Shown: positions 1 through 12,496, counted from the first letter of the stretch. The stretch is DNA of 64,000 nt from Bromus sterilis (GCA_950022295.1 OX465601.1:172115501-172179500); one strand, 5' to 3'. The notes: generated by a model not told the origin, from the letters alone. A program made the numbers and translations.

Positions 1-52
1 CGACTTCGACCAGAGAAAGGATCCTACGGTCGGTAAGGCTCTGATACCAAGT
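1..52 (-). other. Internal edge of element K with tRNA-Met primer binding site
   Basis: Read on the minus strand, positions 49 to 38 spell TGGTATCAGAGC, the complement of the 3' end of plant initiator Met tRNA. It lies three bases from the LTR end at 53, the usual place for a primer binding site. This makes the adjoining 53-2859 sequence a 5' LTR of a minus-strand element whose internal region lies left of the window. Nothing else can be read in these 52 bases. Confidence 0.75.
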
Positions 53-2859
53 TGTAAGACCTAATATGCCGTATTGTTTCATATCTGGACATTTCCGTCC
101 AAACCCAAGGACGAAGCAAATATCGGACCCATTGCGACATATGACGAAGCCATATGTCTCGGATTTCAACATGATATCACAACATTACAGGTACAAGGAT
201 ACAACATCTCATGCAATCGGCATACAACTTCCTTGATACAATATATCAGCAGAAGATATATGTCTGAGTATAGACTACAATCAATTGCCTAATGGCAAGG
301 TAAAACACACCGATCTCGTAACCACATGGGGTCAACTCTCCGCCGAGATCCGCCTAACCAGTTGTCGTCGATTCTCCACGAAGGCATCCGGAAGGAAGGG
401 CATCAGGCACCTATGTAGTCCAAGATCATTTGCACTGAGTACTTAAAAGAGAGAAGAAGGGGGTGAGCTATATCATAAACAGTATAACTAACTTCTCACG
501 GTAAGATGTGGGTAGTGGTTGAGGTTGGAGCAGCGCTAACAATATATGAAGTGGCTAACGATCTATTTAGAGTAAGATGAGAAGCCAAGCATTCGATGAG
601 GAATCGCCTCCAACAAGACTACTAAGCATCTACTTACGGAAGCATAACACCTATCCAATCCTTGTCCTCCTCCTCGTGTCCCGACGAAGAAGAAGCGGTC
701 AAGGCACACACACCTTGATCAAGTTTAGTTATGATTCAGTTGATGTTATCTATGAACAAGGAGTAGGTGTCAGGTCATCCATAACCGTGGACACGGCTTC
801 TCTAAAAGATTTAACCTGCAGGGGTGTACGAACTTCCCATTATAAGCTCTGCTTGTACGTCGGCTCTCTCATTCGGGCCGTTAAAGACACTCATTAAAGA
901 GTTGTTCCAAGAGATCCGGACTTCATAGTCCCTCTAACTAACAATGCACAATTTTGGGCGGCCCCGATGAGTCGACATCCAGTCCAGAAGCCGTCCGCGC
1001 TCTAGCTCTGGTCTCTATTGTCTGACTCCAGCTTTGGATTACCGCAACATCACTATGCTCGGGTCCTCAGTCGGTTAGCTGGGACCAACAGGAAACACTG
1101 CCCCCGCTAGCCCGGTTTGTTTTAAATCTATTGGGGGCCCAACCAAGCGCACACACAGTTTCAAATGGTAAAATCAGCTTGGGCCACCACTATAACTTTT
1201 TGGAGCTAGGTAGATAAGAAAAGGGGACCCCATAGCATCCCACACGCGATTAGGCACGCTCTTCAAGAGACACAATACCCGGAACTCAGATCCTAGCTGA
1301 CTCAAATGGAACAAAGCATCGAGGCTGGATGACATGACCTTCCACCCTTCGTCGAATATAGTCAACATCATAATAATCATATCATCGCACAATAATATAA
1401 TAGTTTGATATCCCAATCCAAGGAGTAACAGGGGAACAGTTTAGCATCCTAAGCACGCATACTAAGCACGCATAGTAAGCAATGGTCAAGCAAAGCAAGG
1501 TACATGGCCAAACAAAGGTTTGCTAGGATGTGGGGGAACATGGTTGTTTGGATTTATTTCGGAGGCATGAATATGAGGTGGTAGGATCAACAAATCATTC
1601 TATTTATACCTAGGCAAGAGAGCTGGAAGTTATAAAGCACGATATATGCACCCCTTGCATGTTGAGGTGACGGGTCCGAAGGTGTAGTTGATCGCAAGCT
1701 CGCATCGTCTTCGAGAGTATCCGTGGGAGCATAGAAGAAGGAAACACTGGAAAGCAATCAACGGAGATACCACTATCACTACGCAGCCATCACCAACAAG
1801 CAATATCAAGAAGGCAACATGAGTCAACGCACTATGATATCACATCTATCGTTGAGGGCGGTTACAAGCTGGTTAAGTGAAGTATCGATCTGAGACAACA
1901 ATACTTCACATTTACAATGGTTCAAATTGTTTCGATACACAACATGAGCATAGGGTTATTAGCATGGCATCTCACACAAGAATGGAAAGAGGTGAAACAT
2001 AAGTAAACTATCTATGCTAGTCAAGTTAAGCGGGGTAAAACCCTAAGCAATGCATATCGGTCATTACCCCTCGATAATTAAAGCATTTGGTATTGTTCTT
2101 TCCTAACCCATATTTTATTATTTTTATTAGCAAGCAATAGCAGCATGTTCACTATCTACACACAATTCTAGTCAAGTTACATATATAGAACATTTTTATC
2201 GGAGCAACGGTTAATTAGGTATGGCCAATTACATTTTACAGTGGCATAGGGTATAAATAGCAGGTAAACAACATGTACACAAGTGCAAATAAGATAAAAG
2301 AGCGAATTTTATTAATCTACATGAAAATCTAAGCAAGTTACATGTAAAAATTGTTTCCATCCGAGCTACCGTTGCAAAGATATTCGCATAACAATATTAT
2401 AACTACATTTGTCATTTTAATTGTCCAGAAAACAGCTAAAACCAGTTCGGGACAAAACTGACAGAACTGAGCCGAACAAAAGGGCGCTTCCTAACTAACC
2501 ATTGCACTAGGCATCACACGGGAAATGGGCCAAGCTCAACATGTTGTTGTAGCAGCAAAAAAGAGAGGGGGAGGGGCGTGCTCACCATGGGCCTCGACCC
2601 ATTGGTAGAGGGGCGACGAACAACAGGATCTCGCCCATGGGCGTGAGGTAGTCGCGGTCTGACTGAGGGGCGATGGGACGTGGTGAGGGAGGCGCGCGCC
2701 GAGGAGGGGAGACGGGCCGCGAGCGTCGTCTGGGTCACGCATCGCTGGGTGGGAGGGCTGGAGCCTTCGTGCTCGTTCCCGGAGAGGAGCCGAGCGCTGA
2801 CGGCGGCTACCAGCCAGATCCCGCCGGATCTGACATCGTGGCGGCTGGGTATGGGTGGC
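53..2859 (-). mobile_element. Element K: Sukkula-like long LTR, 5' LTR, interrupted
   Basis: The plus-strand edge TGTAAGACCTAATATGCCG matches the edges of the solo LTRs at 3761 and 33388, and the order of sequence blocks is the same, so this is a third member of one long-LTR family in minus orientation. About 2.8 kb is visible. The LTR is broken at 2859/2860 inside its GC-rich block by the B insertion, and its remainder must lie right of the window. The 4.2-4.4 kb length of the complete relatives is typical of the Sukkula/Erika-type LARD LTRs described in barley; that family name is recalled, not checked. No coding capacity is evident; short ORFs here are chance. Confidence 0.75.
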
Positions 2860-2866
2860 TGATGGC
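2860..2866 (-). mobile_element. Element B LTR, left tip (7 bp)
   Basis: The seven bases TGATGGC are the edge of a minus-strand LTR that continues at 14590 after element A. When A and one copy of its TSD are removed, the tip joins TTCTCGCCCC, matching the LTR end of solo LTR M (AAGCCATCA at 39616). The five bases before it (2855-2859, GTGGC) would be B's TSD; the partner copy is outside the window. Confidence 0.7.
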
Positions 2867-3230
2867 TGATACGTCCCAAACGTATCTATAATTTATGCTT
2901 GCTCCATGCATGATTTGTGTGACTTTGCCATGTTTTGATTGAACTTTCATACACTTTTTATCATATTTGGACTAACCTATTAACTCAGTGCACCCAGTTG
3001 CCAGTTCCTGTTTTCTGTTGTTTTTATATTTCAGGTTTTTCGGCCATTAAAAGTGCCCAACAAATTCCGGAAAAATTATATAAAAAATCAGCCTCCCGGA
3101 AGCTTCCCGAAGAACCAAGGAAGCAAGGGAGTAAACCCACCAGGGCCCCAGGAAGGTCATTGGCGCCCACCCTAGGGCGCGTCGGGCACCCTCCTGGCTG
3201 CCCTGTGGCCCCCTCAGTGCCCCCTTGGCC

Positions 3231-3238
3231 TATATTTA
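3231..3238 (+). promoter_or_regulatory. Candidate TATA box in the A-family LTR
   Basis: TATATTTA follows a GC-rich stretch and precedes a CCCCCGCGGAGGAAACC block. The same arrangement occurs in the 3' LTR at 13314-13321 and, inverted, in the LTRs of N near 46178 and 52965. Position and conservation suggest the U3 promoter core; no transcript evidence is available. Confidence 0.45.
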
Positions 3239-3760
3239 GCCCCCGCGGAGGAAACCCCTAATATCGATCTGCTATCCCCGTTCTCCTCTCTATACCGCCG
3301 TCGCCGCCGTTTCATGATCGGGGCTGCCAGGAGAAGCTGCCCCGGCACCCTGGCGGAAGGACGAACCCCCTCTGGGAGACCATCCATCGCCATGGACGCC
3401 TCCCGGACGTGCCGTGAGTAGTTCCCGTTGGACCATGGGTCCGTGACCAGTAGCTATGTGATGTTCTCCTCCCCTCTTTGTGCTTCCACTTTCGAGACCT
3501 CGTGAGCTGCCTCACATGATCGAGGCACTTTTGTAATTTTCTTTGTTGCTATGCTGAGTTTGCTAGGATCTGATGGATTATGAGACTATGTTCAGATTGT
3601 GATGAGTAATATATTTGGTTCTCTTTTCTTTTTTTTTGTTCTTGAGTAAATTCTTGCATGTTCTCCGTTTCCGTATTTTACTTTGGCCAAGTGATTTGTT
3701 GCAACTCCAAGAGGGAGCGTTATGCTTGATTGTGGGTTCAGTCCCCTGATGTCTAGCTTG

Positions 3761-6700
3761 TGTAAGGCCCGATATGCGGTACTGTTCCAGATCTAGGTGT
3801 TTCCACCCAGATCCGGGGAAGAAGCACATATCGGTCCCACCGCGACATATGACAAAGCCATATGCCCCGGATTTCCAACATGATATCACAACATTACAGA
3901 TACAAGGATACAACATCTCATACAATTGGCATACAACTGCCTCAAATATAATACAACAGCGGAAGATACATGTCTGAGTACAGACTACAAGCAAAAGCCT
4001 AATGGCAAAGAGAAAAACATCGATCCCATAACCACACGGGTCCAGGCCCTCCGCCGGGATCCGCCTAACTAGTCGTCGTCGAGTCTCCACATGAAACGTC
4101 GAACACCATACCTGTTGTCGATCAGAACCCTGAAAAGAGTTTGGGGGTAGTATCATGAGTACAGAGGTACTCAGCATCCAACTGTGGTGGTCATCTGACC
4201 CATCAAGGACTTCATCACTCGTCATTCTAGGACAACTAGTAGTTTACGGTAAGGAAGGGGTAAGTGGTGAGGTTGCTGCCGCACTAGCATTTATGAAGTG
4301 GCTAACGATCTAGAGAGTAAGATAAGAAGCCAAGCATTCAATGAGGAATCGCCTCCAACAAGTCTTGCTATCCACCTACATACGCAAACATAACACCTAT
4401 CCTATCCTTGTCCTCCTCTTCGCATCCCAACGAAGAAGAAGCAGTCAAGGCACACACACGTTGATCAAGTTATATTAAGATTATCTCAGTTGTTGTTGTC
4501 TATGAACAAGGAGTAGGTCTCAAGTCGTCCATAACCGTGGACACGGCTTCTCGAAAAGATTTAACCCTGCAGGGGTGTACCAACTGCCCATTACGAGGCT
4601 CCGCACGCACGCTCATCACTCTCAGTTGCTACCCATTATAGGCAACCATTTTATGATTTAGTTCCAAGAGATCCGAGACGACAAGTCCCTCTAGCTAACA
4701 ACGAAAAAATCCGGGTGGCCCCCGGTGAGTCGACATCCAGCTCAGGAGCCGGCCGCTCTCTAGATCTGGTCTCTGCCGTCTGACTCCAGGTTTGGATTAC
4801 CGGTTAGTTCTCTTATGAGACCGGGTCCTCTGCCGGTCAGATTGGACCAACAGAGAAGCTATGTCCTCGCTGGCCCGGGGTGTTTTGAAAAAGACATCTG
4901 CAAGGAGCTACCCGACAGACGTATATGCATGAGTTTCAAATGGTAAATCAGCTTGGGCCACCACTAGAACTGTTTGAAGCTAGGAAGGTAAGAAAAGGGG
5001 ACCCCATAAAATCCCACACGCGATTAGGCACGCTCAGTCTTAAAACCAATACCCGGAACTCGGGTCCTAGGTGACTCGAATGGAACAAAGCGTCGGGGCG
5101 GGATAGCCTAGACCTTCCATCCTTCGTCGAATATAGTCAACATTATAATAATCATATCATCAACAATAATATAATAATCAGGTGATATCCCAACCCAAAG
5201 AGTAACAGGGTAACATCGTAGCATCCTAAGCATGCATACTAAGCAGGGGCTGAGCAACGAGCAAAAGTAACATAGCAGTACAAGGTTTGCTGGGAGGGGA
5301 CATGGCTGTATCGGTCTAAAAGAGGCTGTAAACATGTAGTAGGATCAAACATCGAACCTAACCTAGACTAGCATGCAAACCGCTGGTTGAAATAGAATGG
5401 ATCATAAGTAATGTATAGTCCTTGCCTGTTGATAAGTCGGGTTCCGAAGGTGTAGTTGATCGCAAGCTCGCATCGTCTCCGAGAGGTACTCGCGGGAGCA
5501 CGCAAGAAGTAAACACTGGAAAGCAATCAACGGTGTACCACTATTACTACGGAGGAATACAAGATCAAAGAGACAAGACAAGGCACGGCAACGCGATACG
5601 GATCTATCGTCGAGAACGGTTACTAACGATTTAAGTGGAGTACTCGTCACACACGACGATACCGCACATTTATGGTGGTTCAAGTTGCTTAGCTACAGGT
5701 GACCAAACAACGGTTATTAACATGGTAACTCAAGCAATCATGGCAAAGCACACAAACAGGTCAAGAGGTGAAGCACAAAGTAAACTATCTATGCTAGTCA
5801 ATTTAAGTGAGGCACAACCTAAACATGGCATAACACTAAGTGTCGCACGATGATTAAAACATTTGGTACTGTTATGACCTAAACCATATTTTAGGTTGGT
5901 TAACAGCAGCAAACAATAGCACAAACACAAAGAACACGAAAAACTAATCAAGTTACATATAAAGAACACTCCAAACGGAGTTACGGTTAAAAAGATATAA
6001 GCAAGGCAAGTTATGCACACATGCTGTATAAACAGGGGTAAATCTATATGCAAAAGTGCAGCAACATGACATAGCAATGCATGGGATGAAAGTAGACATG
6101 ATGCTTAACAAAATGCAATTGGAATCACTCAATTCCGATAAACGGTCGCGACACACTCGTCGACCGAAGTTGCAACAAAATAACAGTTTCAGCAATAGCA
6201 GCACAATAACATCATGATAGCTACTTTGGAGCAAGATATAAACATGATGAAGCAAGCAAATATGGCATGTGAATGCATTAAACTGAAGTAGAAACATTGC
6301 TTAATGCAACGCAAAAGGAATCAATGCAATAGGCCTCATGGATTTGTCACAATCATCATGCAAAGTTGCAACAAAATAATAACAGCAGCTCAATAACAGG
6401 AAAAGTAGCAGTTTAACGGCCTGATGCCCTGTTCAGCACACAATTACACAATCAAGATGAGATCAAATGCAAATGCTCACAAAAGATGAATTAAAGTACA
6501 CGCAATTCTGAGCAACTTTCGTTTTGGGGGCACGTTCATCGGAGCTACCGTTTAACGGGAAATCGCATCGCGGAATTGAATCAGCAGCAAAATAACATAG
6601 GGACTTAGCAGTTTTTCAGCAGGATCTAAATCAGAGCAAAAAAAATAGGGAAAGGCCTCTTCTCACCATGGGCCGAAATTGGCCCATCTGGCCTGGCTGG

Positions 6701-7917
6701 CTGGTGGCTGGGCTTGGGCTGGCCTGGCCTGGGCCGTGGCCCACGTGGCCGGTGGAGGGGAGGCCGAGCTCTCCCGAGCGGGCACGGCTGGAGCCGCACC
6801 AGCAGGCGGCGGCGGACCGGTGGCGCGCCGGCCACCGGCGGCGAGGGAGCAGCGGGGCCGCGGGGCAGAGGAGCGGACCGGGGCGAGGCGGATCGGGGCC
6901 GGAGGGAGCTCGCGCCAGGGCGGCTCGCGGGCGAGCTCGGGCATCTCCATGGCGGCGGCGCGACGAGGTGCTCGGGGCCGGCCATGGCTTCGGGCGGCGC
7001 CGGTGGTCACCTGCGGCAGAGGAGAGGGGGGTGAGCGCGGGAGGAGAGGGAGGAGAGAAGATGGGAGGAGATGGGGGCGCGGCGGCCTGCTGGCTGGCCG
7101 GAGCAGCGGCCGGAGATGGCCGGAGGAGGTGGCGGCGCGTCCACGGCAGGAGGAGCGGGAGGCGGTGCCCGGATGGGCTTCGGCGGGCCTGCGGCGGCGA
7201 CGGGGAGGGCGCTGCGGGGCCCGGATTCCCTGTGCTGGCTGGAGAGGCTACCTGTGGGGATCTGGGGGTGACGTGGCTCAGATCTGAGCCGTTGGACCTC
7301 AGATCTGACGGCTCAGATCAGAGGAAGGCTAGGGTTTCGGGGATCAGGAGGATTTGGAGGCAAATTTGGGGCAAAGTGGAGGGGGGTGGCTGCAAATTTC
7401 ACATAGGGAAACCCTAATTGGGTGTGGGAGGCTGGTGGTCTTTGTATAGGGCTGGTTGGCTGGCCAGATGACGCAAACGCCCTCGGTACCCCTCTCGCGT
7501 GTCCGGTGATCGCGTTCGTGACCGCCGAAGTTGCATACGGACTCCGATTCCGACGAAATCTCGAACCACGCGCTCAGCACGTCGAGCCCGTCGATCGTAC
7601 CTCACTGCGGTGACATTCTGACAACATTTTCCGGCGCGCTATAAAAATATCCCGTTTAATTATTAAACGGGGTTTTTTGTTCCGTTGGTTGCGGCTGGTC
7701 TCGTGCGGTTTTCGCGACGGTGATCGGGTGAAACCCGGTGTCGCAAAGGTCGAGTGTCAGGGTGGCAAGGGTCGGTCTCCGTACGATACGAGATAAGAGG
7801 GGAAAAATAATCGTCGACCGATAAGTCGGGGATGCAAACACCGCAAACAAATCAGACAAGCAAACAATTCACACCGAAAACAAAAAATTTAATTTTTGCA
7901 AAAACTGGGTTGTTACA
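3761..7917 (-). mobile_element. Solo LTR S1, Sukkula-like, 4157 bp
   Basis: The edges are TGTAAGGCCC and GGTTGTTACA on the plus strand, and the flanking TSD GCTTG at 3756-3760 and 7918-7922 is perfect. The undisturbed target is visible in A's own 3' LTR (around 13836-13845), where the flanking sequences run together. No internal region or second LTR is present, so this is a solo LTR left by LTR-LTR recombination. It is colinear, inverted, with J (29008-33388). A GC-rich block at about 6660-7280 produces long overlapping ORFs on both strands that I regard as compositional. Confidence 0.92.
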
Positions 7918-8675
7918 GCTTGAGTGACAGAAACATGAGACTAGGGGATGTGTTGTTGCCACCAGGGATAAAACAACGGTGCTTGTACCTGCGGGTGCAA
8001 GGATTGTTTACTTTACGCAAAGTTCTTTTAATGCAGTTGTCTGTTGCTTTGAGTTTACAATTTGGGTGGGATTCGCAACTTAATACCAGCGAGATTTTCT
8101 GGATAGATATCTCAAGGTGGATGATTCGTAGTAGATGCGGATGGATTTCGGTCTACTTACCTTGGCGTACTGCCCATTGCTTTTGAGCCTCTTCCTTTCT
8201 TTTGTAGCATAGTTAGCATTGCGGTGCGTTTATAATCCTGTCAATTGCCCAGTTTTGATTTGTTTACCTCGCTAGCACTTTTATAGCCTTTTGGGAGAGA
8301 GACATCACTAGTGAACGTCATGGGACCCTGTTCCATATTTCCACCACTGTTTACACCCTCAGTTTACTTTCAGTTGCTATTATCTCTTGCGTTGATCCTT
8401 TGTAAATAGCAAGGCCGGAGGAATTGAAAACTCCTCTGTACTCGTTGGGAGCAAAGTTATTTGTTGTGTGTGCAGGTCCAGGTCAAGGAAGCAACTTTTG
8501 TCTTAAAAACGGTGCCATTGTTTCCTTGCCACCTTCTTGTCGATTCTTGGAGTCCTACTGGTCGATCTCAACCTTAGCTTCTTTGCTGAGGGAAACTTGC
8601 TGTTGTGCTACATCCAACCTTCCACTTGGGGTAACCAACGAGGAGAGCTTTACCGCTCGACATCAAGCGAATTTC

Positions 8676-8692
8676 TGGGGCCATTGCCGCGG
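8676..8692 (+). other. Degenerate primer binding site of element A
   Basis: TGGGGCCATTGCCGCGG lies ten bases after the LTR end and is a mutated version of the tRNA-Asp site TGGCGCCGTTGCCGGGG, with three mismatches. In N the intact site is followed by about 65 bases that include a second GCCGTTGCCGG; A lacks them, consistent with a deletion between the two short repeats. Confidence 0.75.
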
Positions 8693-8858
8693 TCTCCAGT
8701 CTACAAGATAGGGGAGTTGCACACTATCCTTTACCTTTGCTTTTTAGTCTTGTCAGTTTACCTTTCAGTTTTTTCTTTTGTTTCTTATATGAAAAACCAA
8801 AAAAATAGTTGTTACCTTTCGTCTTTGTCTTTCTCTGCCTATTGATGCCATCTTCACC

Positions 8859-10013
8859 ATGGGTGTGGAACCACCCAAATATGGTAGGATGGACATGTTT
8901 CACTTGGATCGTCTTCGATCAATTTGTGCTCGTGCTAAAAACCCCACCGACTTGGTTGACGGAAAATCATTGGATGAGCATGCTCATTATACGCGGCACC
9001 GCTTATCTCAGAAAGGGAAACACTTATGGGACCAAATACAAAATTCTTATTGCTATGCTGAGTGTTTATGCCACATTTATGATTTTACTTGCTGCTCTAT
9101 TATAGAGCGTAAACACCTTCCTTTCCAATGTGAGTTTAATGAAAATGGGATCCTATCTTCTTATGCCAAAGGTGTTTATGATTATTTTTATGTTGAAAAG
9201 ATTGAAGAGTTTGTTGCTTTTAAAGGTGCTTATGAGATTGCTTCTTTGATTGAAAAGTATTATGATACTATTCACAAGTCTGAAAACTTTAATGTTCTTG
9301 CTTATTGCTTTGAGAATTATACTTCCAATGCTTATATTAAGGATTTTAAAAATAGAATGCTTGCTGCCCGAGAAGAGGCTAATGATTGCTATGATGAGGA
9401 GTCCTATGATTCCGAGGACTCACTTGATACATCCCTTTCTGATGATTTTGATACTTGCTTTGTTGATGGCCATGATGCCACTATGGATGATGCTTACAAA
9501 GACGAACTTGCTATAGTTCCTTATGTTAAGCATGAAATTTTTGTTGTTGCACCCACACTTGATTTCCCTATTATCCTTTTGAAATCTCCAACTCCGGAGA
9601 ATTTTTCTCTTATCAAGGCTCAGTGTGATGGGTTGCATCTATCTTATCATCCTAAAAACCGTGTTGAAAAAAATACACGTATGCTTGTAGGTCATGAACA
9701 ACATGATTTATGTGATAGTTATATTCTTGATGTTGTTCATGATGCTACTGAAAATTATTTTGAGAGAGGGAAGTTTGGTTGTAGAAACTTTCATGTTACA
9801 AAAACTCCTCTCTTTATGATGAAAGTTTTGAAGTTGTTCTCGTTTTACCTTCCTATGCTTGTTGCTTTGTGCTTTCATGATTTATTTTATTACAAATTTC
9901 CTAGGCATAGGAAGTGGGTTACGCTTAAATGTGTCTTACATTTGCTTTTTGATGTTCTCTTTTGCTTCAATTCTTATTCTTGCGAGAGCATCTTCTTTAA
10001 TCTTTGTGCCTAG
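8859..10013 (+). CDS. 384-aa ORF of unknown function carried by element A
   Basis: This is an uninterrupted frame from an ATG in good context (CACCATGGG) to a TAG at the start of the shared 3' noncoding block. I recognise no catalytic domain. There is no zinc knuckle, no protease D-S/T-G, no RT or integrase motif, and no Gypsy gag signature. Visible features are a charged N-terminal half, a cysteine-rich stretch at about residues 65-91 (CYAECLCHIYDFTCC), a strongly acidic segment at about 177-211 (SEDSLDTSLSDDFD), and two hydrophobic stretches near the C terminus (about 318-345 and 354-372) that could be membrane segments. It occupies exactly the place of gag-protease in the sister element N. 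It could be a diverged structural protein, an envelope-like product or a captured host coding sequence. The function is unknown; that it is an ORF of the element is well supported. Confidence 0.7.
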   Translation: MGVEPPKYGRMDMFHLDRLRSICARAKNPTDLVDGKSLDEHAHYTRHRLSQKGKHLWDQIQNSYCYAECLCHIYDFTCCSIIERKHLPFQCEFNENGILSSYAKGVYDYFYVEKIEEFVAFKGAYEIASLIEKYYDTIHKSENFNVLAYCFENYTSNAYIKDFKNRMLAAREEANDCYDEESYDSEDSLDTSLSDDFDTCFVDGHDATMDDAYKDELAIVPYVKHEIFVVAPTLDFPIILLKSPTPENFSLIKAQCDGLHLSYHPKNRVEKNTRMLVGHEQHDLCDSYILDVVHDATENYFERGKFGCRNFHVTKTPLFMMKVLKLFSFYLPMLVALCFHDLFYYKFPRHRKWVTLKCVLHLLFDVLFCFNSYSCESIFFNLCA

Positions 10014-12496
10014 CTCAAAGGCGTAAAAGAAAGCGCTTGTTGGGAGGCAACAAAATTTGGTTTTCCTTCTGTTCTTAGTGGTCTTGATGATTATTACTAC
10101 TGTAGCAACATCATTGTATCTTTATTTTTCGAGCTTTGTGCCAAGTTAGCCTCCGATTGCAAGAAAGATCAAAAGTTGGTGCATGTTGTCCAAAAACAGA
10201 TTCTGTCTGCTTGACAGAAAAATTCAAGATAAATCACAAATCATCTTTTTGATCTGAATTTTATTGATAGTATGCTCCATACAATTATCTTTCAGGCGTC
10301 TGTTCTGAGTTTTTTTATTTGAGTTGCAGAAGTATTTCTTTAAAATCCTTTTCTCTCTGCTATTCTGTTTTTCTCAGCTTCTGTTCCTATTTATCTTTTC
10401 GCAGTTTTGCAAACCTTAAGCTTGCTTTTTCATTGCAAAAACTTTTGGGCAGTCAAGAGAAACTGTAGCCCTTCCTGAAAATCTTTATTTGCAGTAGAGG
10501 AAAATTATTTTAATAGGGTACTAACCTCTCTAATCAGTTTACAATGAGTTATGTATGAAGGGAGTTTTCAAGTGTGCGATGGAAGATGATGAAAGAAGAT
10601 CCTGGAGTGTCAAATTCTCAAGCTTGGGGATGCCCATGTGCACCCCCAATAAATATTCAAGGAGAATAAAGCGTATAAGCTTGGGATGCCCCCGTGCCTC
10701 CCCTTCTTCATCAACAATTATCAGTTCGTCCCTCGTTGCACTATATTTTTATCACTTCATGCGTTATGTGCTATACTTGGAGCGTCTTGCTCTTTACTTT
10801 TCTTAGGTTTGTTTTTGCTTTGTTTGCTGTAGTAACAAGTTAGACCCCAGTTTTCTTTTGTGGGAGATAAACACGCTCCGCTTGAACTAGAACTCCTCAT
10901 AGGATTTGCATGCTTATTTTCTTAGCTGTGAGTTGTTCTTTTTTCTTTTCTTAGCTGCTGCCCAGTTTAGTTGTAGTGCTTTATTTTTCTTCTAGAGCTT
11001 TTTTTTTGTCTCAGGTTGAAATTTCTATACATTGCATGTTTATCTTGTTTAGAGAGTTTGCCTGTTGCACTGAGTTTTGTGTCTTGACTAGAAAGTAGGT
11101 AGTTGAAGTTGCTATTCTCTTTGTAGTAGTAACTTGCAATAGTTTTGAGGTATTGACTAGAGAAATGTTTGAACTTATGGTGTCAAGAGCTTTAGCCTAT
11201 TAGTGATAGATGTTGTATTTTGGGCAATCCGTGTGATTTTCGAAAACCAAAAACCCCTGTTGAGAACTCTAGCTAATAGATGGATCACTAACCTCTGGAG
11301 GGTTCGAATATTAGAGTACACTCACATACCATGAGTCGAGGATGCACAAGGATAACCAAACCCCCATACACTCCTCCTCGGGGTACCTGTCTCTTTGTGA
11401 ACCTCCTGATTAGATTGAGAGTTACCGATAATAAGTGCATGAATTCTTCGGACTAATGTGAGTATTCGAAATTTGACACTTCCACCACCCATATTTTTCT
11501 AGCCTTTTCGGTACCGTGCATTGCCCTTTCTCACCTCGAGAGTTGGCGCATACTTCACCGGTGCATCCAAACCCTTGGCATGATACGCTCTGTCATCATA
11601 AGCCTCCTTATATGTTTCCTCAAAACAGCCACCATACCTACCTACAAGGCATTTCCATAGCCTTTCTGAGATACATTGCCATGCAACATCCACCTTCTCA
11701 TGACTTGATCTTCATGTCATACATGCTACTTGCTTGATCGATGAGCCGCATGCTAGTTGGGCCTTGCCCTAATCATTTCTACATGACGCGCTAGTATCAT
11801 TGCATATCCTGCTACCCTGGGAGAGGCATACATTTGCATCATGATAGTTACATCTTCTTTATGTGAGTACCTTTGTAAAGTATGAAAGATCTCCTATATT
11901 CTTGTAAAATATAGAGTGTTGCCCCTAAAGTGAGGAAAAGATCCCAAAGAGGACAAATGAGATTCGAATAGAAAGAGCCATTGAGGCCATCAAAAAATAC
12001 AAAAAAATAGAAAAAGGAGAAAAAGAAAAATAAAAAGAGAGAAGGGGGCACACTACTATTCCTTTTGAGAGATCCACACTAGTACTTCATCCCCTATCCC
12101 TTGTACTCCATAGATATCATCATACATGCATATAGCTATGTGGGGACCCTTCACACTATAAAACTTGGCTTGTATATTCCAATGATGAGCCTCCTCAAAC
12201 GAGCTCTAGGTCTTCTTGAGAAAGCAAGTTAGATGCACCCCCATTAGTTCCCTTGGAGAGGTTTTAGCTCACATGTGCATCCGTTGCATGGTAATCCCTA
12301 CTCGTCACATCATATCTATCATATGGCCTTCTCCTGCCTATGATTATCCTCGTTGATGTGAGCCTTTCCCACCTTTTTTGTCTTACTCCTCCACCTTCTT
12401 TCTGTTTCGCCTTTTAGGTGTCAACTTTCTTGCTCACGCTGATCCATTGCACGAGTGCTCAAAATATCGAAAGGGAGTGGATTATTTTGAGTTGTA

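Larger units (their letters stand above)
2867..8665 (+). repeat. 5' LTR of element A, split by a solo LTR
   Basis: The LTR runs 2867-3760 and resumes at 7923, with a solo LTR plus one TSD copy in between; the joined length is 1637 bp against 1640 bp for the 3' LTR. It starts TGATACG and ends TCGACATCA. The first bases form a short inverted repeat (GATACGT and ACGTATC). Around 3290-3515 lies a (CCG)n tract with short chance ORFs that recurs in every LTR of this family. Confidence 0.9.

Noticed and set aside
577..897. 106-codon ORF as a host gene
   Set aside because: It lies inside LTR K, has no recognisable domain, and the same region in S1 and J does not keep the frame.
3290..3520. CCG-repeat region with short ORFs as an exon
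   Set aside because: It recurs at the same place in every A-family LTR, on the appropriate strand, so it is LTR sequence.
6668..7417. Long ORFs (249 and 202 codons) in solo LTR S1
   Set aside because: Same GC-rich LTR block as in J; multiple overlapping frames and no recognisable domain.
8876..10013. Element A ORF as a normal host gene
   Set aside because: It sits between the primer binding site and the 3' noncoding region of a complete LTR element, with no introns, so it is treated as element-encoded; a host origin by capture remains possible.
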